Shown here piece by piece: positions 1 through 6,816 of a DNA stretch of 20,603 nt; position 1 is the stretch's first letter, and each line of letters opens with the position of its first letter. A model generated the notes under the pieces. It was given only the letters and a program-made list of their open reading frames with translations, had not been told where the DNA came from and did not search any database. Where the stretch lies: the NCBI GenBank assembly GCA_031430375.1, contig JANPBJ010000139.1:1-20603 (forward strand), written 5' to 3'. Source of the stretch: JAENVU01 sp031430375. GTDB lineage: Bacteria; Actinomycetota; Acidimicrobiia; IMCC26256; JAENVU01. The position numbers were made by a program, and so were the translations under genes.

Positions 1-1
1 G

Positions 2-811
2 CACGGATGGCCCGAGACGCGCCGGATCTGGTGGCGCAACGTAGAGCCCCTCGTGGCGGCGGGGTTCGAGGTCATCGCGCCGGACCTTCGTGGGTTCGGC
101 GATAGCGACATCGCCACCGACGGGTTCTACGACGTCGCCGCGTTCTCGCTCGACCTCTACGCCTTGGTGCACGACGTGCTGGGTCACCAAGCATGCTTCG
201 CCGCGGCCGGCGACGCGGGCGGACCCATCATCTACGACTTGTCGCTGCGCTATCCCGGCTTTGTCCCCAAGCTCTGTTTCTTCAACACCCTCACGCCGGT
301 CCTGCGCAACGGCGAGTACGAAGCCGCCGGCATCCCGCGCGAAGCCGACCGCGAGCGGCGCGCCACCGCCGACTACTTCGTGCGTCAGGCCACGGACGCC
401 GACGCCCTGGCCGCAGAACTCGATACGCCCGCCCGACGGCGCGCGTACATCGCGGGAATGTACGGCCACCGTTTGTGGGGCAACCCCACTGCGTTCGACC
501 CCGCGGCGGTCGACTTCATGACCGAACCGTTCGCCGATCCGGCCAAGCTGCGCGCCAGTTTCGGCATCTACGAGAGCTCCGCGGGTGCACGGCCCATGAA
601 GGAGCTGCCACGGTTCCTGGAGACCAACCCGATCCCGACACTGGTCTTGTACGGACCCGATGACCACGTGGTGCCCACGAGTTTCCCCGACCGGTGTGCG
701 GTCGCCTTCGACGAATGTGTGGGCCCCTTTGTGGTTCCCGGCGCGGGCCACTTCCTGCAATGGGAAGCCGCCGGCGTATTCAATCGCGCGCTCACCCACT
801 TCTTCCTCTAG
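2..811 (+). CDS. Alpha/beta-hydrolase, epoxide hydrolase/haloalkane dehalogenase-like (5'-truncated)
   Basis: The reading frame is open from base 2, so the true start lies outside the window; 269 residues are visible, and the family is usually about 290. It begins at an HGWP oxyanion-hole motif. The nucleophile elbow AAGDAGGP puts Asp at visible residue 71, which fits epoxide hydrolases and dehalogenases rather than Ser esterases. A late acidic pair in YGPDDHVVP and His250 in PGAGHFLQW complete a plausible Asp-His-Asp triad. The region between is a helical cap domain. No signal peptide is visible, so it is probably cytosolic, hydrolysing a small epoxide, halide or ester; the substrate cannot be read. 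It converges on gatA, with a hairpin between the two stops. Confidence 0.85.
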   Translation, partial: HGWPETRRIWWRNVEPLVAAGFEVIAPDLRGFGDSDIATDGFYDVAAFSLDLYALVHDVLGHQACFAAAGDAGGPIIYDLSLRYPGFVPKLCFFNTLTPVLRNGEYEAAGIPREADRERRATADYFVRQATDADALAAELDTPARRRAYIAGMYGHRLWGNPTAFDPAAVDFMTEPFADPAKLRASFGIYESSAGARPMKELPRFLETNPIPTLVLYGPDDHVVPTSFPDRCAVAFDECVGPFVVPGAGHFLQWEAAGVFNRALTHFFL

Positions 812-820
812 CAAGCGTCG

Positions 821-868
821 TTTCGCGTCGCGATTCCGTCGTCGGAACGACGGATATGTAACGCGAAA
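821..868. terminator. Nested inverted repeat between convergent genes
   Basis: The outer arms TTTCGCGT (821-828) and ACGCGAAA (861-868) are perfect complements. Inside them, TCCGTCGT (835-842) and ACGACGGA (847-854) form an 8-bp stem around the tetraloop CGGA. The two are separated by a symmetric 6x6 internal loop that can partly pair. It sits 10 nt after the hydrolase stop and 26 nt after the gatA stop on the other strand, so a bidirectional terminator is the natural reading. There is no U-tract, which is common for actinobacterial terminators. Confidence 0.6.
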
Positions 869-894
869 GCCGGGAGTCGTCGCGGGCCTTCCGG

Positions 895-2322
895 TCATGG
901 AGCTGCGGCTTCGAGCGCACGCGCCACTCGAAACATCACCGGCTCCCCGAGGGCCGGCGCGAGCACCTGGACACCGAGCGGAAGCCCCACGCTGCCCACT
1001 CCGAATGGAACGCTGATCGCGGCGTGTCCGGCGAGGTTGGTGGGGATCGTGCAGACGTCGGAGAGATACATCGAGAGTGGGTCGGCCGACTTCTCGCCGA
1101 TGCGAAATGCCTCCGTGGGCGCGGTCGGTGAGAGCAACACATCGAACTGCTCGTACGCGGCAGCAAAGTCGCGAATGATCAGCGTCCGGACCTTCTGTGC
1201 TTTGCCGTAATAGGCGTCGTAGTAGCCGGCCGAGAGCGCGTACGTCCCGAGCATGATGCGCCGCTTCACCTCGGGCCCGAAGCCCGCAGCACGCGTCTGT
1301 GCGTTCATATCTGAAACATCCACGCCATCCACTCGCAACCCGTACCGCACACCGTCGTAACGCGCGAGGTTCGACGACGCTTCCGCGGGCGCAATCAGGT
1401 AGTAGGCGGAAAGCCCGTAGGCACAGCTAGGGACCGACACGCGATCCACGGTTGCTCCCGCCGCTTCCAACGCACGAGCGGCTTGCTCGACCGCCGCGCG
1501 TACTTCAGGAGCGATGCCATCGACATCGGTGAGCTCGGACACCACTCCCACACGCAGTCCGCTGACATCCCCACTCCGACCCAGCACCGGCGCGTCGGCA
1601 GGGATAGAGGTTGAGTCCATCCGGTCGTGTCCCCAGATGGTTTCGAGGAGAAGCGCAGCATCATCGACGGTGGCCGCAAACGGTCCGACCTGATCCAGAC
1701 TTGATGCAAACGCGATAAGCCCAAAGCGACTCACGAGACCGTAGGTTGGCTTCACGCCCACCACACCGCACAACGCGGCGGGCTGTCGGATCGAGCCTCC
1801 GGTGTCGGAGCCGAGGGCGAGAGGTGCGAACCCCGCCGCGACCGCAGCGGCAGATCCCCCGCTCGAACCGCCCGGGACGCGGGTCAGGTCGTGCGGGTTG
1901 CGGGTAGTTCCGAACGCCGAGTTCTCCGTAGAGGAACCCATGGCGAACTCGTCGAGGTTCGTCTTGGCAATCGGAATCCCACCGGCGGCCACCACACGCT
2001 CGACCACAGTGGCCGTGTACGGCGGCTCCCATCCTTCGAGAATGCGCGACGAGCACGTGGTCGGAATCCCCCGCGTGCACAGGTTGTCTTTCAACGCGAC
2101 CGGCACCCCTGCGAGCGGGCCCGGATCCTCACCCCGTGCAACCGTGGCATCGATCGCGTCGGCCGCAACCAGCGCCTGGTCGGCCAAAACGGCGTTGCAC
2201 GCATGGACGTCGGCCTCGCGGGCGTCGATCGCCGCGAGATGGTCCTCCACCACCGACCGAGCGCTGCGAGCGCCCGACCGAACCGCCGCCGCGATATCCG
2301 TGGCCGTGAAAGGACCGGTCAC
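895..2322 (-). CDS. gatA: Asp-tRNA(Asn)/Glu-tRNA(Gln) amidotransferase subunit A
   Basis: This is the glutaminase subunit of GatCAB. It releases ammonia from Gln, which GatB uses to convert Glu-tRNA(Gln) or Asp-tRNA(Asn) to the correct amide in the cytosol. The 475 residues are full length. The amidase-signature triad is visible: Lys78 in VALKDN, cis-Ser153 in PGGSSGGSAAA and nucleophile Ser177 in GSDTGGSIRQPA, spaced as in characterised GatA enzymes. The C-terminal TIPTNLAGHAAISVPFG motif is also typical. The start is a GTG overlapping the gatC TGA (GTGA), with GAGG 4 nt upstream, so translation is coupled to gatC. gatB does not follow; an opposing hydrolase does. Very secure. Confidence 0.97.
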   Translation of the reverse strand: MTGPFTATDIAAAVRSGARSARSVVEDHLAAIDAREADVHACNAVLADQALVAADAIDATVARGEDPGPLAGVPVALKDNLCTRGIPTTCSSRILEGWEPPYTATVVERVVAAGGIPIAKTNLDEFAMGSSTENSAFGTTRNPHDLTRVPGGSSGGSAAAVAAGFAPLALGSDTGGSIRQPAALCGVVGVKPTYGLVSRFGLIAFASSLDQVGPFAATVDDAALLLETIWGHDRMDSTSIPADAPVLGRSGDVSGLRVGVVSELTDVDGIAPEVRAAVEQAARALEAAGATVDRVSVPSCAYGLSAYYLIAPAEASSNLARYDGVRYGLRVDGVDVSDMNAQTRAAGFGPEVKRRIMLGTYALSAGYYDAYYGKAQKVRTLIIRDFAAAYEQFDVLLSPTAPTEAFRIGEKSADPLSMYLSDVCTIPTNLAGHAAISVPFGVGSVGLPLGVQVLAPALGEPVMFRVARALEAAAP

Positions 2323-2621
2323 GGTGCCTCACCCAGAATGCGAGGAACTCGGAACCGGCGATCCTCCGCAAGTGGGGCCTGCGCGAGCACCTCGTCCCGA
2401 TCGAGCGACGGGCGCACCTCATCGGCTCGCAGCACGTTCTCGAGTGCGAGCGGATGCGCGGTCGGAACAACATCGTCGAGGTCGAGTGCCTCGATATCGG
2501 CCGCGTGGCCAAGGATGCCGGCGAGCTCGCGGGTGAGATGGTCGATCTCGTCGGAACTCAGCGCCAGCCGGGACAATCTGGCGACGTGTTCCACGTCAGC
2601 GCGCACGATTGGATCAGCCAT
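2319..2621 (-). CDS. gatC: Asp-tRNA(Asn)/Glu-tRNA(Gln) amidotransferase subunit C
   Basis: GatC is the small subunit that wraps around and stabilises the GatA-GatB pair. The protein has 100 residues, the usual size. Its N-terminus (VEHVARLSRLALSSDEI, then LTRELAGIL) is the classic GatC helical hairpin, and the C-terminus carries the family pattern of VLRADEVRPS followed by FRVPRIL. It leads the gatC-gatA operon with a 4-nt overlap. The ATG has no SD. Instead TAGACT ends 9 nt upstream, suggesting leaderless translation. Confidence 0.95.
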   Translation of the reverse strand: MADPIVRADVEHVARLSRLALSSDEIDHLTRELAGILGHAADIEALDLDDVVPTAHPLALENVLRADEVRPSLDRDEVLAQAPLAEDRRFRVPRILGEAP

Positions 2622-2630
2622 GAGCGGGCG

Positions 2631-2636
2631 AGTCTA
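2631..2636 (-). promoter_or_regulatory. Putative -10 element of leaderless gatC
   Basis: On the minus strand this reads TAGACT, preceded by GGGTTCCC. Nine nucleotides separate it from the gatC ATG, so transcription would begin at or next to the start codon. The same hexamer with nearly the same upstream bases (GGGTTCC) precedes the cysteine desulfurase gene. No convincing -35 hexamer is visible. Confidence 0.5.
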
Positions 2637-2695
2637 GGGAACCCTGCCGTCGGTACCTCCGACCGTTTACCGACGTGATGCATGCGGCCCGACGG

Positions 2696-3007
2696 CTACC
2701 GGTACGGGTCGTCCTTACGGCCGGGGTAGACCCACCAATCCACAGGCGAGGAAACCCACTCCGGGTCTTCGTAGATGCAGTTGACCGGACAAACCGGCGG
2801 CAGACACTTTCCGCAGCCCGAGCACAACTCCGGGAGGATGATGACATCGATCCCGTGGTTGAAAATTGCGCCGAACTGGGGCGGGCAATGCCGAATACAC
2901 GTATCGCAGTTGATGCAGATCGACATGTCGATGATGAGCGGCGGGCTCTGCCATTTCGGATTGCGCTCATGGGTTGCGACGCGATCGACCCGCGCGTTGT
3001 CGGCCAT
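2696..3007 (-). CDS. 2[4Fe-4S]-type ferredoxin with nine cysteines
   Basis: A 103-residue cytosolic electron carrier. Motif one is C31-x2-C34-x2-C37-x3-C41-P (ICINCDTCIRHCPP). Motif two is C62-x2-C65-x2-C68-x4-C73-P-x2-C77 (LCSGCGKCLPPVCPVNC). Two [4Fe-4S] clusters are expected, but the second motif has x4 instead of x3 before its CP and an extra Cys. The C-terminus is acidic and Trp-rich (EDPEWVSSPVDWWVYPGRKDD). The redox partner is unknown; no oxygenase or oxidoreductase is adjacent. It is divergent from the SCP2 gene and lies upstream of gatC by 74 bp. The start ATG has no SD but has TAGATT 6 nt upstream. Confidence 0.92.
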   Translation of the reverse strand: MADNARVDRVATHERNPKWQSPPLIIDMSICINCDTCIRHCPPQFGAIFNHGIDVIILPELCSGCGKCLPPVCPVNCIYEDPEWVSSPVDWWVYPGRKDDPYR

Positions 3008-3013
3008 CCGCGA

Positions 3014-3019
3014 AATCTA
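3014..3019 (-). promoter_or_regulatory. Putative -10 element of leaderless ferredoxin gene
   Basis: The minus strand reads CTAGATT here, with 6 nt between the hexamer TAGATT and the ATG. It matches the CTAGANT pattern seen before gatC, ligA and the cysteine desulfurase gene. Confidence 0.45.
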
Positions 3020-3124
3020 GACGCCGTCGCCCGGGGACTCGTGAGCGAGGGTGTGGTCGACGCAGACGGCGGGGCGTCGATAGTGTCCCTCGACCCGACC
3101 GTACGTGTACCAGGAGGACCCACC

Positions 3125-3523
3125 ATGGCAAAGTCCGAGTTCTTGTCCGACGAGTGGTTCACCGCGGTCACCGCCCTGATGGCCGAACACGGTGCCGACG
3201 CGCCCGCGACCCAATCCATGATGCTCAACATGGTCGTGACCGATACGCCATGGGGAGAACGTCAGATGTACATGGGCGCGGTTGAGGGGAAAGCCGAGAT
3301 GGGCCAGGGCCACAACGACAGCGCCGACGTGACCATCACCACCGATTATGCGACGGCCAAGGATGTGTTCATCTCCGGAAACCAGCAGGCCGGGATGCAA
3401 GCGTTCATGGCGGGCAAGGTCAAGGTCCAGGGTGACATGACCAAACTGATGATGGCCCAGCAGGGTGGCGGACCCGGCGGAAACCAGGCGCTGACCGACG
3501 CGATCCAAGAGATGACGGCGTAG
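3125..3523 (+). CDS. SCP2 sterol-binding domain protein
   Basis: A single-domain protein of 132 residues of the SCP-2 sterol-transfer family, which binds lipids or acyl-CoAs in a hydrophobic tunnel. The C-terminal half carries the family signature: ADVTITTDYATAKDVF, then the stretch from AFMAGKVKVQGDM through TKLMMAQQ. No signal peptide or membrane segment is present, so it is cytosolic. The frame is open further upstream, but the SD site AGGAGG (3112-3117), 7 nt before this ATG, fixes the start. TAGTGT at 3081-3086 could be the -10, giving a leader of about 30 nt. It is the clearest leadered gene in the window. Its ligand cannot be inferred. Confidence 0.93.
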   Translation: MAKSEFLSDEWFTAVTALMAEHGADAPATQSMMLNMVVTDTPWGERQMYMGAVEGKAEMGQGHNDSADVTITTDYATAKDVFISGNQQAGMQAFMAGKVKVQGDMTKLMMAQQGGGPGGNQALTDAIQEMTA

Positions 3524-3585
3524 AACGCGCGCCAAGCAGTCCCCGTGACCGGTCGAGGAGCGCCACTCGGCCGTGCTCGAGCGGT

Positions 3586-3604
3586 GGAGCTGGAACCCAG
3601 CTCC
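3586..3604. repeat. Perfect 8-bp inverted repeat before the MFS gene
   Basis: GGAGCTGG (3586-3593) and CCAGCTCC (3597-3604) flank AAC. It lies 62 nt after the SCP2 stop and ends 2 nt before the putative -10 TAGGGT of the exporter. It could be a terminator for the SCP2 gene or an operator for the exporter; its position abutting the -10 favours an operator. Confidence 0.5.
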
Positions 3605-3606
3605 CA

Positions 3607-3612
3607 TAGGGT
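3607..3612 (+). promoter_or_regulatory. Putative -10 element of leaderless MFS gene
   Basis: TAGGGT, 9 nt before the ATG of the following exporter, which has no convincing SD. It fits the TANNNT pattern seen before other leading genes but is a weak hexamer by itself. Confidence 0.35.
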
Positions 3613-3621
3613 GCCAGGGTC

Positions 3622-4941
3622 ATGGGATTCCGCCGCACGCACGATCCGGACGCCGTGGACGCGACCGACGCGCTCGTCGACGGTGATCGCGCGCTGCGCC
3701 GTGGTACCGCACAGGCGGCACTACGCCACCGCGACTTCCGCCTCGTGTGGGGCGGAACGTTCGCATCGAACTGCGGCACGTGGATGCAGAACGTGCTCTT
3801 GGGTCAGTTCGCCTACGGACTGACGAAGGATCCGGGCTACGTCGGGCTGCTGCTGTTCGCGCAACTCGGACCGCTGCTGTTCCTCGGGCAAATCGGCGGC
3901 GTGATCGCCGACATGGTGAACCGGCGGCGGTACCTCATCGCGATGCAGATCCTACAAATGGCGCTGTCATTCGGGTTGGCCGGTCTGGTCGCGCTGGATC
4001 AACCGTCGACCACCATGATCTTCTTGTTCGTGCTCGCGATCGGCATTGTGAACGCACTGAGCGCGCCGGCGTTGGGCGCGATCCTGCCCACCCTGGTGCC
4101 GCGCGAAGACCTACCGGGCGCGGTCTCGCTGCAGTCGGTACAGATGAACCTTTCTCGCGTTATTGGTCCAGCCATCGGCGCACCGCTGTACGCGATCTTT
4201 GGTAATCCCGCTCCGGTATTCGCGATCAACGCTGCCACCTACCTATTCGCAGTCGCGGGTCTGAGCCTCGCTCGCTACGACGAGCGAAATCCGGACCCGG
4301 TGGAGGGAAGGCCGATGGAGAAGCTGTTCTCCGGGTTCAACATCGCGCGTGCCGATCCCCTGATACGGCGCGTCCTCATCACCATGGTCACATTCTCGTT
4401 CTTCTCGCTGATGTTCGTTGGCCTCATGCCGGTCGTGGCCGCGACGAGTCTCGGCATCTCGGAGAAGAGTTCGACCTACGGATATCTCTACGCCGCGTTC
4501 GGTCTCGGCGCGGCGTTGGGTGCCATCACGGTTGGCACCTACCTCGCGCACCATTCCAAAGCGGTCGTCGCTCGCCGCGCACTCGTGGCCTTCGCCGCGC
4601 TCCTCGCCGGCTTCGCGCTCGTCCGCAACGCGGCCCTGGCGTTCCCGACGGTTGCAACACTGGGCTTCGCGTACTTCATGGTGATCACAGCATTGTCGAC
4701 CGTTCTCCAGGAGAGGTTGACCAACGCAGTACGCGGCCGGATCATGGCACTCTGGATCATGAGCTTCGGAGGAACCGTGCCGCTTGGTGTACTCGTAGGC
4801 GGCTACCTCGTCGGTCCCCTCGGTATCACCACGGTGATCATGATCGGTGCCGCGGTTGCGCTGCTCCTCGTTTGGTACTGCGACCTCATTGCGGTGGGCG
4901 CACCCGGTCCGCTACAACTCGGTGCCGATCCGAGCGAGTAA
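3622..4941 (+). CDS. MFS transporter, DHA3 / transmembrane secretion effector type
   Basis: A 439-residue inner-membrane protein of the MFS_3 (EntS-like) group, expected to export a small molecule by proton antiport. About 38 soluble residues precede the first helix (RHRDFRLVWGGTFASNCGTW, a typical opening of this family). MFS motif A is at about residues 93-104 (GGVIADMVNRRR). Further hydrophobic segments give a 10-12 helix pattern with a central cytoplasmic loop near residues 215-240. NLSRVIGPAIGAPLYAIFG matches the family's helix-5 region. The substrate is not readable. The start is the ATG following TAGGGT. No TetR-type regulator is adjacent. Confidence 0.9.
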   Translation: MGFRRTHDPDAVDATDALVDGDRALRRGTAQAALRHRDFRLVWGGTFASNCGTWMQNVLLGQFAYGLTKDPGYVGLLLFAQLGPLLFLGQIGGVIADMVNRRRYLIAMQILQMALSFGLAGLVALDQPSTTMIFLFVLAIGIVNALSAPALGAILPTLVPREDLPGAVSLQSVQMNLSRVIGPAIGAPLYAIFGNPAPVFAINAATYLFAVAGLSLARYDERNPDPVEGRPMEKLFSGFNIARADPLIRRVLITMVTFSFFSLMFVGLMPVVAATSLGISEKSSTYGYLYAAFGLGAALGAITVGTYLAHHSKAVVARRALVAFAALLAGFALVRNAALAFPTVATLGFAYFMVITALSTVLQERLTNAVRGRIMALWIMSFGGTVPLGVLVGGYLVGPLGITTVIMIGAAVALLLVWYCDLIAVGAPGPLQLGADPSE

Positions 4942-5011
4942 ATCTGGGTCGACTCTCAAGTCATCGGCGGTACCGGCCGAAACCGATCAGATCCGAATGA
5001 AAGGACCATTC

Positions 5012-6736
5012 GTGGTCAATCGAGGCAGGGTATACATCACCACCGCAGTCACTGCGGTGCTGGCAATAGGCATGACCGGCTCGTTCTCAGTGGCAGGAGC
5101 TACGCGTCGAGCCGCGAGTCCGCCCGCATCACCTGCGGGCGAGTCCATTGGAGCCGGTTCCGTGGCCCCGACCCCGATCGTCCTCGGACCATCTCCGGCC
5201 GTCCCCACTCAGGTGCCGCCGATGCCGACTCTGCGCGCGGGCGGCATCCGCGCCCAGAGCACAACGTCGTCGTTCATCGTCAACTACGACGCCGGCTTCA
5301 ACGCGAATCCGGCCGCCAAGGCCGCATTCCAGTACGCGGTAGACCAATGGTCGAACCTCATCACGACGTCGGTGCCGATCGTGGTCGACGCCAGCTTTGC
5401 GGCTCTTCCTCCGGGAGTTCTCGGCAGCGCCGGTCCCGTGAATTTCTACCGGAACTTCTCCGGCGCGCCACAGGCGGGTACCTGGTACCCAGTCGCGTTG
5501 GCCAACGCCCTGCACGGCACCGACCTCCAAGCCGGCGTTCCTGACATCGATGCGACCTTTGCTTCGAGCTTCTCGGGCTTTTACTTCGGGACCGACGGCG
5601 TCACCGCGGGCAAGCTCGACTTCGCGAGTGTGGTCCTGCACGAGCTGGGCCACGGTCTCGGGTTCCTCGGCCTCATGGATGTCAACGGCGTCGGAGTCGG
5701 TTCCTGTTGCTTCGGCAGTGGCAGCCCATCGATCTACGACCGGTACACCACCAGTAACGGAACTCTGTTGCTGGCGATCCCGGACAACAGCGTCGCGTTG
5801 GGCAACGCACTCCAGGGTCAAACCCTCCGCTTCACTGGACCCCAGGCGACCGCCGCCAACGGTGGAACGCAGCCGCGCCTGTACGGGCCCAATCCGTGGC
5901 AGCCCGGCAGCAGCTATTCACACCTTGACGAATCGACCTACGGCTCCGGGAACCCGAACTCGCTCATGACGCCGTCCATTGGCTTCAACGAAGTGATCCA
6001 CTCCCCGGGCGCGATCACGCTCGGCATCTTCGCCGACAGTGGGTGGGCAGTCGGCGTGCTTCCGAAGCTTTCAATCGGCGCGGCGCGCATCGTCGAGGGG
6101 AACTCCAGCAGCCGCAATATTCGGTTCAACGTCGCACTTTCGAATCCGGTGGCGTTTCCTGTGACGGCGCACTACACCACGGTTCCGGGGACCGCAACCA
6201 CCCCGGCCGACTACTACAGCAAATCTGGAACGGTCACCATCCCAGCCGGGGCGACCGCCACCTCGGTCACCGTCGGCGTACGGGGCGACACACTCGTGGA
6301 GGGCCAGCACCAGTTCAGCATCCGGATATCCGCTGCCGCCGGCGCCGTGTTCGGCCGGAAGACCGCGACCGCCACGATCACCGACGACGAGCCGAGCAGT
6401 GGCGTCCGGATATCGGTGGGCAACGTCTCCATCGAAGAGGGCAACGCGGGCAACCGCTCCCTGAAGTTCGCGGTGACGCTGTCGGCCAAGAGTGCGGACG
6501 CCGTGGGTGTTGTTTGGACCACCGGTACCGGCACCGCGACGCCGGGCGCGGACTACGCCGCGGGAGCCGGAGCCCTCATTATCCCGGCGGGCGCAACCGG
6601 CGCGACGATTTCGATCACCGTCAATCCTGATACGACCGTCGAGGGTCCGGAGAACTTCCCAGTCACCATCTCCAGCCCTGTGGGCGCCACCATCTACCGC
6701 CCCACCGGCTCCGGAACTATGAACGACGACGATTAA
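5012..6736 (+). CDS. Secreted metalloprotease-like protein with two C-terminal Calx-beta domains
   Basis: GTG at 5012 is chosen because GAAAGGA lies 6 nt upstream; the ATG at 4997, five codons earlier in frame, has no SD. The product has 574 residues. Signal peptide: basic n-region VNRGRVY, hydrophobic core to about residue 25, probable cleavage after SVAGA. Residues about 75-350 form the protease-like domain, with HELGHGLGF at 210-218 and a Met-turn-like NSLMTPS near 318. The classical third zinc ligand of HExxHxxGxxH is Gly220; His304 in YSHLDE is a possible substitute. Two tandem Calx-beta domains follow (about 352-462 and 463-574), each ending in an acidic DDE or NDDD. It probably acts outside the cell; catalytic activity is uncertain. 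Confidence 0.85.
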   Translation: MVNRGRVYITTAVTAVLAIGMTGSFSVAGATRRAASPPASPAGESIGAGSVAPTPIVLGPSPAVPTQVPPMPTLRAGGIRAQSTTSSFIVNYDAGFNANPAAKAAFQYAVDQWSNLITTSVPIVVDASFAALPPGVLGSAGPVNFYRNFSGAPQAGTWYPVALANALHGTDLQAGVPDIDATFASSFSGFYFGTDGVTAGKLDFASVVLHELGHGLGFLGLMDVNGVGVGSCCFGSGSPSIYDRYTTSNGTLLLAIPDNSVALGNALQGQTLRFTGPQATAANGGTQPRLYGPNPWQPGSSYSHLDESTYGSGNPNSLMTPSIGFNEVIHSPGAITLGIFADSGWAVGVLPKLSIGAARIVEGNSSSRNIRFNVALSNPVAFPVTAHYTTVPGTATTPADYYSKSGTVTIPAGATATSVTVGVRGDTLVEGQHQFSIRISAAAGAVFGRKTATATITDDEPSSGVRISVGNVSIEEGNAGNRSLKFAVTLSAKSADAVGVVWTTGTGTATPGADYAAGAGALIIPAGATGATISITVNPDTTVEGPENFPVTISSPVGATIYRPTGSGTMNDDD

Positions 6737-6738
6737 GA

Positions 6739-6783
6739 GGGCGAGCGGAGAGGCAACTCCTGCCAAACGGAATCCGCTCGCCC
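6739..6783. terminator. Inverted repeat between convergent genes
   Basis: GGGCGAGCGGA (6739-6749) and TCCGCTCGCCC (6773-6783) are perfect 11-bp complements with a 23-nt loop, which itself contains GGCA-N5-TGCC. It starts 2 nt after the protease stop and ends 33 nt from the stop of the opposing exporter. Its position and GC-rich stem suggest a bidirectional terminator; there is no T-run. Confidence 0.7.
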
Positions 6784-6816
6784 GTGGCCCGAGCGGCCCG
6801 TGAACATCAGCGCGGT

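Noticed and set aside
2675..3124. Upstream in-frame extension of the SCP2 protein
   Set aside because: It runs antisense to the ferredoxin gene, and a perfect AGGAGG marks the ATG at 3125.
4847..5011. Upstream in-frame extension of the Calx-beta protein into the MFS gene
   Set aside because: It would overlap the exporter's C-terminus and bury the signal peptide; starting at 5012 gives an SD and a proper secretion signal.
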